This document shows, in pieces, positions 32,600 to 45,704 of a stretch of 64,000 bases of DNA. Positions within the stretch are counted from its first letter, which is position 1. Every line of letters begins with the position of its first letter. Under the pieces are notes generated by a model that saw only the letters and a program-made list of their open reading frames with translations, was not told the DNA's origin and ran no database searches. The stretch comes from Papilionanthe hookeriana x Papilionanthe teres (Eukaryota > Streptophyta > Magnoliopsida > Asparagales > Orchidaceae): contig CM040421.1 in NCBI GenBank assembly GCA_022702705.1, positions 59,746,621-59,810,620 on the forward strand, in the 5' to 3' direction. Position numbers and translations under genes: made by a program.

Positions 32600-33053
32600 G
32601 AAGACCTTGATGATCGACGTTGGGAATTATATTTCGACGGAGCATCTTCAGCGCACAAAGACGAAGAATCGCAAGTGATAGTGCCTGGTAAGGCAGGAAT
32701 CGGGCTAATCTTTATAACACCGGAGCGGGGGATGTTAAGATACTCCTACCACTTGACAGAACCATGTACAAACAACAAAGCGGAAAACGAAGCCCTCATA
32801 ACGGGTCGGAATTAACCATTCAAATGGGGATAACGTGACATCAACATCTACGGGATTCACGCTTAATCATTCAACAGATCACGGACAAGACAGAATTTTA
32901 AAGCCAAGACTCGAACAATACTTCCAAGATGCCATACAAACTAGTTGGAATAGCATTCCAAATGTGACAATCTACAAAATTCCCGTAAAAGAAAATGCTT
33001 TAGCAGATGCTTTAGCCCGTCTCGCAAAAGAATTTGCCTCGTTTGCAAGATGA
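32600..33053 (+). CDS. Second, archaeal-type RNase H (aRNH), element 2
   Basis: The first half is open: WELYFDGASSAHKDEE (first Asp), AGIGLIFITPERG, HLTEPCTNNKAENEALI (Glu, about 32775). After a break, the IYG-S/D block is lost near 32850 and the last block KENALADALARLAKEF (about 32988-33035, final Asp) is open again. It sits between the RT-linked RNase H and integrase, as in Tat-type pol. Confidence 0.85.
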
Positions 33054-33274
33054 ATCAAGAGAAGTGTCAGCTCACCGGACGTCGGTCCTATCACAGCTCG
33101 ACATAGACACAACACACAAACCGAAAAAGAAAAAGAATCAGCTGCAACAAGGATGTAAAACACAGTAAGATCGGCGACAACCATCGATGACTACCCGCAA
33201 ACAGAAAGCTACCGGACGATAGGTCGCTAGCCCATCGTATCAAGAAAAGAACTCCGTCCTACGCATTAATAAAC

Positions 33275-34466
33275 AACACGTTATACGTAAGGTCTTTCGA
33301 TCAAATGCGGCTAAGGTGCCTAAGCGGGTCCGAGGCCCGCGAAATTGTTAAGGAGGTGCATTCAGGACTCGTGGCGCTCACCAGCCGGGTCCGAAGATGA
33401 AAATGAAAATTAAAAGACTAGGGTACTACCGGCCCTCGATGATGACCGACCGCATGAAAATCGCCAAGAGCCGTCATCGCTGCCAAGTGCACGGAGTGGT
33501 TCTACACCAACCTCCAAATGTGCTACATCCGACAACCGTATCGTGGCCATTCGAATGTTGGGGCACAGATATAGTGGGTCCAATAGAACCACCGTCGTCA
33601 AAAGGACATCGCTTCATTCTTACGGCTACAGATTACTTTTCCAAGTGGGCAGAGGCAGTTCCACTTAGAGAAGTGAAAGCACATCACGTACTACATTTTT
33701 TCAAGAACCAAGTTGTTTACCTTTTCGGAGTGCCGCGGCAGATCATCTCTGATAATCGGACAAAGCATTCGAAGCACGCAAATCAACAATTTTGTCGGAG
33801 ACATGGAATCGACCGGCGATATTCAACAATTTACTACCCAAGAGCAAACGGCCTCGTCGAGGCTTTTAATAAAACTCTCGTTCAAATTTTAAAGAAAACC
33901 TCGACGATAATAAGAGAAATTGGCACGAGAAGTTGTTAGAAGCCTTATGGGCCTACCGGACAACCTTCGAACACCTACTCAAGCTACACCTTACGCTCCG
34001 GTGTATGGGTCCGAGGCAAGTAGTTACCCTTGAAGTCCAAACTTCCTTCACTCAGATTGCAGCTTGCAAACAAACTCACGACGTAAGAGAATGCCGGATT
34101 ACGATTGAAGAATTGGAAAGCCCGGAAGGGAAGAGACTTGCAGTCACAACGTAATTTAGAACTATACCAAGCTAAGATGGTTCAAGCCCATGACAGATCG
34201 GTCCGCCCAAGAACCTTCAAATTTGGTGATTTAGTTCTCGTTCTCAAAAGACCTATCCTCGCACACCGCAAGATAGGAGGAAAATTCGAACCCACTCGGG
34301 AAGGACCGTTCGTGGTCGAGGCAGCCTACTCGTGAGGCTCCTACCGCCTAGTGAATTGCCAAGGAGAACGACATATGCTTCCGATCAACTGGACGATACT
34401 TGAAAAAGTATTACGCTACCCGATGTTTCGAAGGAATGAACTTTCCATCCCTAGAAGCACGGTGAA
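33275..34466 (+). CDS. int: Integrase, element 2
   Basis: An open frame of 180 codons (33397-33939) covers CQVHGVVLHQPPNVLHP (second half of the zinc module), WPFECWGTDIVGP (first Asp, about 33567), TDYFSKWAEAVPL, FGVPRQIISDN (second Asp, about 33750) and YYPRANGLVEAFNKTL with the catalytic Glu (about 33860). All three DDE residues therefore share one frame. The C-terminal GPF module is at about 34310 and is then cut by TGA at 34333, where the other copies read GGGAGG. Confidence 0.92.
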
Positions 34467-34687
34467 GTGATTACTTATGACCGGGTCCGAACCCAAAAAT
34501 AACAAAAATGTGCTAAAATAAATAAAATCTCGATAATAAAGTTTTCCTCGTTTTCTTTTCCAAATCAAAATCTCTTACCCGATCTTATCCCACTTCATTC
34601 CCGTTAAGTTTAAAAATATAAGAATAATAAAAAAAATGTCTTTAATAAACATTTTCTTAATGTTCTTGTTCTTAGTACGACCCTCGA

Positions 34688-34710
34688 TCCTTTTCCTTGT
34701 CTTTTCGCAG
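34688..34710 (+). promoter_or_regulatory. Candidate 3' splice site before the AlkB ORF, element 2
   Basis: The tract TCCTTTTCCTTGTCTTTTCGCAG ends four bases before the ATG at 34714. Here a single G follows the CAG, which happens to join the upstream hydrophobic open frame (from 34636) to the AlkB frame. That fusion is absent in elements 1 and 3. Confidence 0.55.
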
Positions 34711-34713
34711 GAA

Positions 34714-36472
34714 ATGTCGAGCGGGCGGTTGGTCCCGAACTTTAAGAATGGCGTAAGCCTCGCACTCGATGAAAAGAGGGTGAAAGATGGAGCGATAATC
34801 GAGATTGACTCGGATTTCGCACCGACGAGCTCTACAAGACGAGGAAAGTGACCGGGTCCCGGCCGACCGAGAAGAATCGGCCTCGACATACAAAGGATGA
34901 AAGTGGGTGGCCCAAGCCACCAATCCAAGCAAGAAGAAAAGAAAGACAAACATCGAAGATGATAAGAAAATGAAGTCCGTAGTCGCTACAAGAGAGGCTG
35001 CGCTTGCTGCCGCCGCGCCTACGTAGATTCAAGAAGTTCGAAGAGCTACCTCACAAAGAACGCAACGAAGAAATAAGAATCGTCGTATCCGTAAGATGTT
35101 AACAAAACTAGCCGCGACCAGCCGCGACGAGACAATTGCTAATGCCGCCGCATACACTTCAAGGACACCGGTTCACCGAGAACTCGAAGAAAGGAGGCCA
35201 GCTCCTAGATGACGTAAAAGAACTGTGGGAAATCTCCGAAGATCGAAGAAAGAAGGCTACCACGCCACCGGATGAACCACCAATGATGCATGACCTTGCT
35301 GTGCAGCAACCCCGGGGATGTCCCGACAAGCATCATCCCCGAGGAGCCGAGGCATGCGGAGAACGTGAAGGGATTGAACCGTATATCCCACAATATGTCA
35401 CTGTGCCTCGCCATCTCGCATCATTCCGGAATACGAGTTAGAAAGAATACGTAATGTCCAAGAAAACTTTTGAATACTTCGAGAGAATTAGAGGCGTAAG
35501 AATCAATATACTATAGGGCCTCGAGCTACATACGTACGTATTCTCGTAGTATGAACAAGAAGAAATCGTGGATTGCATCCGGATTTGAAAAGAATGGGCC
35601 GAGCGGGCCGCCTAAGGGAAAACACATACTCGAACCCCGAGATGGATGTCGTGGAAAGGAAGAATCACAATACAATGTGGATGTCATTACAACTTTGCGG
35701 AGGACAGAAGGGAAACCCACCGGAATACTCCGTCATGGGCAAGTGGATCCGATGCCATTAGTCATCAAGAGAATGGTAAAGAGATTGATAACATGGAGGG
35801 TACGCGCAGATTGCATACCCAATAGCCGCATTATTAACATCTACAAGCAGTGGTGACCGTATACCCCCGCACATAGATCACCACGACTTTGTCGACCTTT
35901 CGCACGCTTTCTTTCCGAACGAGTGTAATATCATGTTCGGATCCGACCTCCGGATAGCAGGCCCGTGTGAGTTCCGAGGGCCAGCAAAGATACCATTACC
36001 GGTAGGTTCCGTCATGATACCGAAGGGCAACGGAGCAGTATATCGCTAAGCATTGCATACCAGAGTACCAAGAAGCGGATCTCGCTACTTTCGAAGGATG
36101 GACGACAGGAAGACACCTTACCATTTCCACCGCACCCGGAGCTAGAGAGCCTCCGCCTTACGAGCCGCGAGTTACATGGAAAATATCACACCTCCAATGT
36201 ACATCCATACGGCATCCTTGCCAAGGATGGCTTGGAAGGTGATGTTATCGACCATGTACCCCACTATTCGTACATGGATTTTTGACGATGCTTCTTTGGA
36301 TGGATCGACAAAGATCATACACGATCCGTTTTGAGTTTACATGGATTGTATGAAATATATTCCAGCATCAAGATGTATGATGTATCTTCTACATGATTGG
36401 AATGAAAGTGACCATGTCACATTTTTGGCCTTCACCTCTTTTCAGTGCAAATTGATTGGGAAACGCCGTTAA
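34714..36472 (+). CDS. AlkB-like (ALKBH9/10-type) dioxygenase ORF, element 2, frame-broken
   Basis: Collinear with the ORF of element 1. The N-terminal block MSSGRLVPNFKNGVSLALDEKRVKDG is open. The middle is broken at 35021 (ACGTAG, where element 1 has ACAGAG) and at 35211. The dioxygenase part shows WIRCH/VIKRMVKRLITWRV, then the iron pair with His at 35870-35872 and Asp at 35876-35878. Distal His is at 36051-36053, four bases after an apparent G-T insertion (GCAGTATATC). The reading that keeps a CAG codon at 36443 gives an end at TAA 36470-36472. Elements 1 and 3 each lack one or two bases of that CAG and end differently. No intron interrupts the domain. Confidence 0.86.
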
Positions 36473-36499
36473 AGTTAAATGAACTTCGAACAAAGAACG

Positions 36500-36559
36500 T
36501 AAAAGGAATAAAAAAGATAATAAAAGAAAACTTTCCTTAAAAAAAAAATCTAAAAAAAA
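36500..36559 (+). other. A-rich tract / candidate polypurine tract, element 2
   Basis: AAAAGGAATAAAAAAGATAATAAAAG and later two runs of A precede TGACAAACACC at 36560. The interpretation is as for element 1: plus-strand primer tract or poly(A) relic. It lies only ~30 bases after the AlkB stop. Confidence 0.45.
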
Positions 36560-36844
36560 TGACAAACACCAAATTCACATGAACATTAAATAAACGATAA
36601 AATAAAATTTGAATCATTAAAAGATAAACAAAATCAACATAAATGTTAAATCAAATTCTCAATCAAATTTCAAATGTGATCTTCCAAATTTCAAATCAAA
36701 TCTTAAATCAAATTTCAACCGAGTTCAAACTCATCCTTCCAAATTTCAAATTCAATCTTTCCGCATTCCAAATCTCTATCAAATCTCAAATTCGATCTTT
36801 CCGCATCTCACATCAAACCTCACAACTCAAAATCAACTTTTTGA

Positions 36845-37935
36845 GGCCGAGGATTTTACATCCGAGACTCGCACTCGCTTTCAGGATTCTTTCCCTATCG
36901 CACCGAAATACATCAAAATCAAATTCGATTTTCGTAGATCGTTTAGGATCTTTATCAAATCCGAAATACATCAGATTCAACTCGACTCTAGGATTTCATA
37001 TTCGCATCTTTAGGATCTTCAGCACCGAAATACATCAAATTCAAACTCTTGGGTCGAGGATTTTACATCCAAGACCGCACCGCTTTAGGATTCTTTCCCT
37101 ATCTGCACCGAAATACATCAAATTCAAACTTTTCGGGTCGAGGATTTTACATCCAAGACCGCACTCGCTTTAGGATTCTTTCCCTATCGCACCGAAATAC
37201 ATCAAATTCAAACTTTCGGGTCGAGGATTTTACATCCAAGACCGCACTCGCTTTAGGATTCTTTCCCTATCGCACCGAAATACATCAAATTCAAACTTTT
37301 GGGTCGAGGATTTTACATCCAAGACCGCACCGCTTTAGGATTCTTTCCCTATCGCACCGAAATACATCAAATTCAAACTTTCGGGTCGAGGATTTTACAT
37401 CCAAGACCGCACCGCTTTAGGATTCTTTCCCTATCGCACTCGAAATACATCAAATTCAAACTCTGGGTCGAGGATTTTACATCCAAGATCGCACCGCTTT
37501 AGGATTCTTTCCCTATCGCACCGAAATACATCAAATTCAAACTTTCGGGTCGAGGATTTTACATCCAAGACCGCACCGCTTTAGGATTCTTTCCCTATCG
37601 TACTCGAAATACATCAAATTCAAACTTGGGTCGAGGATTTTACATCCAAGACTCGCACCGCTTTAGGATCCTTTCCCTATCGCACCGAAATACATCAAAT
37701 TCAAGCTTTGGGTCGAGGATTTTACATCCAAGACTCGCACCGCTTTAGGATTCTTTCCCTATCGCACCGAAATACATCAAATCAAATTCCCGGATTAAGG
37801 ATTTTACATCCGAGACCGCATCGCTTTAGGATCATTTCCCTATCGCAATGAAATACATCAAAATCAAACTCTCGAGGTTAAGGATTTTACATCCAATACC
37901 GCATTACTCCGAGATCTTTCCTCATTGTAATGATC
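36845..37935 (+). repeat. Minisatellite, ~82-bp unit, about 12-13 copies, element 2
   Basis: Units begin at GGTCGAGGAT near 37052, 37217, 37300, 37467, 37547, 37628 and 37713, among others. The first units (36845-37050) are shortened and diverged. The variation between regular units is mostly CACTCGC, CACCGC and similar, at the place where the first units of element 1 have CACTGC. Confidence 0.9.
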
Positions 37936-38879
37936 CAATCCAATCGATTCGATCTTCTTTTGGGTCAAGATGTTACATCTAAAACTTCAAAATTCCAATT
38001 TTCATTTCAAATCAAATCCCTTCAAATTAATCTCGACAGTACTTCAATCTAAATCGAAACTCGAAGTCGAAATCTGAATTCACACATCAAAACTTAGACC
38101 GAAACAAAGATTTAAATCGAAATTTCCCTGCATCTTGTGATTTGGAATTCACCTCCTTTTCCTTTCCCCAACGAGAGTTCGTGAATCTCCAGCCTTAGAG
38201 ATATACTTGACACTCCTCAAACGGAAACTCTTCTACTTCGTCCCAAGTTTGTTACTTCGACATCTCGTGTTGGTTTTATCGATCGCTTCGGCCAACACCA
38301 ATACGCGCGGTGTGCTCCGTCACTCACCACACCTATCGGGGTCCATTTGTCGACCTCATTTTTCGATGAGGTCTTCTTCTTCTCTTTAGTACTTGTCAGA
38401 TCTAGCCTTCAGGCTTTTCCTTCGACTATCTTAGAGGACTAGAATCGGGATCCACCATCTAGAATTTTAAACCACTTCTTAACTCCCCGCAAACTCCACA
38501 AACTCGACCGTAGACCCCTAATCACCTAGAGGGTTGAAATCAAGTGTGGAAGTTTAAAGGATGAGTTCCTATGAGACTCTTCGGCCTTAGATCGCCCCTG
38601 TGCGACCTCGTCCGATGAAGGGGCCGACTTACACACACACTACACTCATACACTACACTTCCATACACCTCCTAAAACACACCCATACCCGACTTCGACC
38701 TCCCGACTCATGTAGATGATTCACATGGATGGTCCTTAACCCCTAAGCCCTCGACTAAGAGGGTTAGGAACAACATAATGAATGCCTCAAATGAGTCCCT
38801 TCATGGCTCATATGGGCTTGATGTGGCTTCATGGCTCAACCAAAATGATTTTATTCCACTTATATTCACCTAATCTTCC

Positions 38880-40310
38880 ATTTTCCAAATTTTTAATTTT
38901 TGACCCCCGAGACCCTACACCCGCCAACCTACCCAAAGCCCTGAATTACCCCAAATTTCTCAAAAATTTCCAAATCACCCAAAATTCTCCAAAATCATTC
39001 CCAAACATTTCCACATCACTCAAACTGATCATCCATAACCAAAAATACCAAAAATTCCAAAAATACCTCCCAATACCCTCCAAATACCCAAAATACCCCT
39101 CTTAGCCAAAAATCCAAAAATTCAGAAAATTCCCAGAAAATTCCAGAAAATCCCAAATATTCCCTATTTCATTTTGTTCAACTACACCATGGGCCAAGTT
39201 TGTCAATTTACTCCACTTTTATCAAAATCCCCAATTCGACCCATTTTAACCCAAAGTAAACCCAATGTCAAACCTAACCTACCCAATTGACCTAAATTCT
39301 GGTCCAATTCAATTCTAAACTTCAATTCAACATCCCCAACACCAATCTAGACCAAATCCAAGCCCAACTTGATTGGCATTGGGATCCAATTTCACTTTTG
39401 CCTTAAAGCCCAATTTGGACCTACGACCCAAACCTAACCCAAACTCACCCAATTCAACTCCAATTAACCCCAAATCTTTTCTAAATCTTCCTTAACATCC
39501 CCATAAACAAAACACTAACATGATTTGCCCAAAATTTAGACCCAAACCCCACTCAAATTCAACCCAAAATCAAAAAGCCCAATTTTCGACCTAAACCTAA
39601 ACCTAGCCCAAATGAGCCCAAATCCCAAAATCAAAACCTAACCAAAGCCAAAACCTCTTTGAAACACTCCCATAAACATTTCCCAACATTAATTTTACAT
39701 CAATTTCAACTCTAGCCCAACTTTGGCCCATGGTAGCCCATTTTGGCCCACCTTAGCCTCTTTACCAAAAAGGCCCATATCCAACCCAATTCAAACCCAA
39801 ATCACCTCAAATTTGTTTCAAACCACTCATGAAGCATCCCTAAACCAAAACCAACAATTATTTGGCCCAAACTTTTACAAAAAATTCTCATCCATGAACA
39901 CATTCTTAAACTTAAAAGCCCACTTCCCTTAAACCTTCCTAAAAGTCCATTTCCTTCAAAATTCAAAAGCTCAAATCATCCTAAAGCCCACATGACACTT
40001 CCCCTCATCATCCATTTGATCAAAATCACCCCTAAGTTTCAAAATCATCAATTAAACCATTCCAAATCAAGCCACATGTCAAATGACCTCCTAAATGTCA
40101 AATATTTCTAAAACCCTTTTCATGAAACAAGTCAACCTTTTCCTCAAGCCAAATGGAGCCATGAACAAGCCATTCTCAAGCCACATGAAGCCATGAGGGC
40201 TTTCACTTGTCATTAGTCCATTTATGGCAAGAAGAGGGGGTTCTTTCTCTAAACCTCCTTTAACCCTTTTTTACCTTAATCATGTCACACACTAAACCAT
40301 GTTTAGCCAC
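38880..40310 (+). repeat. G-poor, C/A-rich strand-asymmetric tract, element 2
   Basis: Collinear with 13680-14960 but slightly longer, with the same CCCAAA-like words. The flanks are a G-containing conserved segment (38395-38760) and the promoter segment from about 40320. Confidence 0.7.
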
Positions 40311-40724
40311 CTCATCATGGATGGAGACTTCACCACTCCTTCTAAGCCGACCTAAATGATTCCCTCACCAAAAATCGTAGCTTCGAAGGGTGCACCAAGC
40401 CCAAAATGGTGGGTTGACCCAAACCAAGCCAAAGTGAGCCTTCTCCCATTCCATTTAAATCAAACTCCTTTACACATGTCAAACCTCAATCGAATGCACC
40501 AAACCCCACTCTCGACCCACCCGAACAAGATGGTGACCAATGCCTCGGCCTGGCCACCACTGTGTCGCCGAAAACACCATGGCCGAGAGCTCACATGTGA
40601 GCCAACTTCGGATTCTACCTCGCCGAGCCGCCCCATGCCCAACGGCCACCATGGCCGTTCGCCTCTCGACCTAAGCAACTCGATCCCAAGCCCTAACTCT
40701 CCCCTGAGGCCCTCCACCCTCTCC

Positions 40725-40732
40725 TATTTAAA
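40725..40732 (+). promoter_or_regulatory. TATA box, 3' LTR of element 2
   Basis: TATTTAAA in the same context as at 20592. As part of a 3' LTR, it would direct transcription outward into the neighbouring inverted element 3. Confidence 0.55.
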
Positions 40733-41159
40733 CACCACCCTTCTCGGCCATGAGAGGTGCCGAACCAAAACCTTAAGGAAACTCGCCAAAATCATTCCGC
40801 ATCACTCTCTACACATAGAGCATTTGATCCCCACTCGAATTCCACAACCTCAATTCTCTCCAAACTCGAGCTCAATTTCGAGCTCAAACTTTAGCCTAAA
40901 AACCAGACACTTCTTCACAAGCGAGCCAATCCCCAAATCGATTGGTCCTACACCTTCACCGGACCAAGAGAAGAAGCTTCCCACCGAAAGCCCCATCTCC
41001 GTGCCACCCAGCTTGCTCCAGCCTCCAAGCTTTGTGATCGACCGTGGTCGAAGTCCAACCTAGACAATTCACTGCACCAGAGACTTCATCCTGAGCATGC
41101 TCGGACCCAATCGAAGGTGACACAACTCTCGCATCGAAGCTTCACTTCTCCGAGCAAAG

Positions 41160-41165
41160 GTACTG
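41160..41165 (+). promoter_or_regulatory. Candidate splice donor, 3' LTR of element 2
   Basis: GAGCAAAG followed by GTACTG. The other three copies read GTATGA; the difference touches a CTG site. The GT itself is kept. Confidence 0.35.
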
Positions 41166-43329
41166 GACTCCCTCTTCTTCCCGAGCTTCCAGAGATTCTC
41201 CATTTTAATTCGAGTCAATTTCAATGCATGTTTACCGTATGGATGTGTTCGTCTCTTCAAGACGAATCCATGCAGCATAAGAACACGAAAATCCATCGAG
41301 AATCGAGCGAGTTCTGTAGGTTAGAGGTGGACTGGCCACGGATCGCACCCGGCCGTAGACGATGACCAGGAGCCGTTGGATCGCGCGTGTATCGAGCGGA
41401 CGGTTCGCATCGCGCCGACTGAGGAATGATACGCGAACCGCGGGTCCCGGACGGCCGACTCGCATGGCGGCGCCCAATCACGCCGCGACACGCACTCCTT
41501 TCGGAGCCGCCGAGGCTCGACACTGGCGCCGCGTGGACTAAGTAGAAAAATAGGATATTTAATCTCGATTTATTTAAATACCGAAACTTTAAAAATCCAT
41601 AACTTTGTGTAGGAAAATCGAAAAATAAAATAAAAATACCCCCTCGCTTCGCTGAATGAGAGGAGAATAATGTGGAAAAGAAATCATTTAATTTCATCAA
41701 GTATTTTATTTTTTATAATTTATTTACTCTCTCGCATACATTTAATTCTCCATGCATGTATACAATTCACCATGGCATGAGACCATGTGGCTTTAAGCCT
41801 CCGAATTTGGGAACATTCCCCGAATTTTCCAAAGTCGAGGTCATCCCTATGAAGAGTTATTGATTTTTCAAATTCATGTCACTGTTTCGAGTATTTTAAT
41901 TCCAATAAATAAGCATGTTGTGAAATAAATTCTAGGAAAATTTGGTGATGTTCCTTATGACCAGCAGAACCCTAGAAAAATAAGTTTCGAGTTAGTTCAT
42001 TTTAGACAACCCTAATCGCTTAAACACTCAAAATAGGTCTCTAATTAATTAGAGCTAACCATACATCAAATTGACTTCAAATCAATTCTCCATTGACCTT
42101 TAGGGTCAGAAGAACCCACCATAAAAATTTGAGGTCAATCGGACTTCAGTTAGCCCTATTAATCGGGTCGATTAAGCCATTTAGTCATTTTAAACTTTAA
42201 AAATTCATAACTTTCAAAATATCCCTCAAAAATTCACCAAATTGGTTTTGGAGCCTCTCTGATATCAGTGGAATTTAAGAAAATTAAAATTTCAATTTTC
42301 TAAAAAAGTTGATTTTTAATATTATTTTAATATTTTTAATAATTAAAAAATAATAAAAATCACAAAAATAATAAAATTCACCAAAATGTCACATTTTGAA
42401 TTTTAATCACTTAAGAACAAACCCCATATTTTTCTTAGGCCTATTTGGTGAGATATTAATTTTTAAAGCTCTAGGGTAATTTTAAAATTAAAAAATGTAT
42501 TTTCTAGCATTTTCACTAAAATAATTATAATAAATCATAGAAAAATCAGAAAATTGCAAAATTTGCTTCTCTGATTTCCTTGATATCAGAGAGATTTTTG
42601 AAAAACATAAAATTCATTTTTCAACATTTATTTTATTTTTAAATTAATTAACACTCCAGAACTTAAAATATTTATAATAAAAATAATATAATTCAAAAAA
42701 TCACCAAAATTGGTCCAAGTGGTCCCCTGGTCATTAGGAATGTCCCCTAATTTTCTTAAGGACAGAAACTTTCCTTTGGTCATGTTATTAAATTTTCCTT
42801 GGAAATCTCTATTTTCTACCAAAAATAATTATATAAATAAATTAAATACAGAAAAATCACATTTTCTCCTCTCATGTCTTTATTGACATATGAGTGAAGT
42901 CACATAAAAATTTCAAGTTCATTTGAGTTCAATTTAGTGAGTTATGAAATTATTAAGCTTAAAGGGTAAAGTGGTAATTAATTTTTTTTTTAATCCTTAA
43001 TTAAAACTTTAGGTTTAATAAAAAATTAACAAGTAAAATATTTGATCCTAATCTGATTTGGATGATTGAAATTTAATAATTGAAGGGTAGAAACCCATTA
43101 AGCAATTTAAAATGATTAAACTTTAATTAAATAATCGATTAAATTTGGAAGAATAATAAAATTCGAATTATTAAAATAGTGGATATTATTAGGAAGAGAT
43201 TTATTCTTTAATTTAAAAATCCCTAAATTAATCATTTCATTAGTGTTTAATTCCTAATTAAAATGATAATTCAAATTTAAAATATTAAAAGACTTAATCA
43301 TTAAACTAAAATTAAATTATCAACTCTTT

Positions 43330-43625
43330 TAAAATTTTAATTAAAATTAAAATGAATAAAATTAAATTAAATTAAAAATTAAATTAAATCAAATTAAATC
43401 AAATTAAAAATTAAATTAAAAATTAAATTAAATTAAATTAAATTAAAAATTAAATTAAATTAAATAAATTAAATTAAATTAAATTAAATTAAATCAAATT
43501 AAATAAAAAATTAATTAAATTAAATCAAATTAATTCAATGTAACATCAAATCAAACTAAATTGAATTAAATTGAATTAAATTAAATTAAATTAAATTAAA
43601 TTAAATTGAATTAAGTTGAATTAAA
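43330..43625 (+). repeat. AAATT-type microsatellite, 3' LTR of element 2
   Basis: Matches 23210-23495 almost unit by unit, apart from a few single-base slips. This supports the pairing of these two LTRs. Confidence 0.9.
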
Positions 43626-45704
43626 TAACATCACCTAAGACATAAAGAAATAAGCCTAAAATAACTTGAACACTATTCCAAATTTAAACCCTTCAATCGA
43701 AATTAAGCTAAATCACAAACCATTCAACACCAATTTACCCTCAAAAGCTTTAGTTATCATAACTCCTAAACAGTAATATTAAATGAAATGTTACTTCACT
43801 TATAGGACATTCAAATATCCTAGTTCACCGAGCAAGTTAACAAAACTCGAAAACCTCGACGATCGATTCATTTACATAATTAAATTCATTTCGACTTAAA
43901 ACAATCCTGAAATATCGAAAAGATGTTTAAGATTCTTCTTAAGCACTTCCTCAATATGATAGGATATTTATAAGAACAATCGAACTTAATTGTTCTTCGA
44001 TGAAGAAAATCGTCTTCAAACCAAAAACACAAGGAACCTATGACGTCATAGAAATGACTAGCCATATGATTATGAATTTAGTAGTAAAACCATAACCCTT
44101 ACCTTAGCCTTTACCTAGGAACTTGCTTAAATATTCTAACCGTGTTTTAAGTGCACTTGGGATGACGGGAAGACCCTCCGTGTACGCTTTTATTTTATTG
44201 CGATTTACTTTACGGTAATTTATTTAATCGCATCGCACTTATTTTTCGTCACGATAAACAACAAGCTGCATGAAAACCTACACCTTTAGGACGTAAACCA
44301 AAACTCGAAACCCATAACTAAATTAAAAGACACTACAAGATAAAATTCACCTCCACAACATTTCAAAATATAAGACAACTCAAAATTTAATCACAAACGT
44401 AACACAAAACTACAATTACAACCGAATTAAAACGTCCTGCTCGGATGATCGTGAATACCTCTGATGATGTAACCTACGTGTTGCTAACGGATTTCCCACT
44501 GGCCTAAATGAAAGTGTGGAACTCATTCAGTTGAGTTTAGCAAATTCATCCGGACTAAGTGAATCCGATAAAAATAATGATGCCGAAGGATGGAACCGCG
44601 GATCTTAACCGGTGTCGTTATAATCAACTTTAAGATTTGTTTTAATTAAAACACAAAAAACACTTGGAAATTAAGACTTCTCTAAACCAAAACACTTTTC
44701 TCATCCCCCGATTTATGATTTCTAAAACTAAACCTCCGCAACAACAAGGAGCTCTGAGCATGGTGGGCAAAGACGACCATCGTCATCGCAGAAACTCGAA
44801 CCTACTTCAAAGAAACTTTCCTAGAATTAAACAACAAAGCCATAGGACTTCGAGGTAGCTCACCTAGTGCAACATAAATCCTCAACTCTTCGTTAGGCAT
44901 TTCAGATCATCATGCAAATTAAGCCCTAACCTGGTCTTAGGATTCCGAGGTAGTCGTCCGATACGACATAAACCCTCACATCTTCCGAGCTATTTGTATG
45001 ATTCTATCATATAAATATAAGCCCTAATTAATTAAAATCGGCAAGATTAAAACATTAAATAAACATTAGACTTTCCTAAATCCAAGCCAAACAATAGATA
45101 GATCTGGAGATTATCGAAGTTCACTTCGAATCCGTAATTTCTCCTACTTTTCTTCCTTTGAATTCCCAAAATAAAATGTTCCAAACTTGATCCATTCCCT
45201 ATCGAGATTCCAAAATTCAATTCCTCGAAAACTTAAACTTCAAATTTTCGAGAGCGTAACTATCGATTATTATCGAGAGTTTTCTTAGGTGATTCCCGTC
45301 ACTTAAGATGTAATTAACTATGTGGGCTTGCCCTTATGTGGAATTTTAAAGAACCCAGTAATATAAACCCCGTTTAATGTTTTCATATTAAGCTAGTGGA
45401 ATTTGTCGGCTTATAAAATTGGTTCGCGTACCAAACGGATGTCACAAACCTTTCAGTTTATTTAACCGAGCCCCACTATCAAGCAAATGGTGTCTATCCT
45501 TCGTGGATAGATACACGGCTCATGGATGCGGTGCTCGTTTATATAAACTATTCGTGGATGCGAGATCGGTCTGATTTCATATCTTAAAATCTTCAAATTT
45601 AAAATTATTTTCAAAATCAAATACTACTTTCTAAATTATATCTATATTTAAATTAAATTTAAAATTCGCCGACAACTTCGTAGGCGACCTCTTTTAAAAA
45701 AAAA

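Noticed and set aside
34636..34713. Hydrophobic N-terminus (MSLINIFLMFLFLV...) fused to the AlkB ORF as a signal peptide or membrane anchor
   Set aside because: The hydrophobic residues come from translating the pyrimidine tract of the splice-acceptor-like site. The frame joins the AlkB ORF only in element 2, not in elements 1 and 3.
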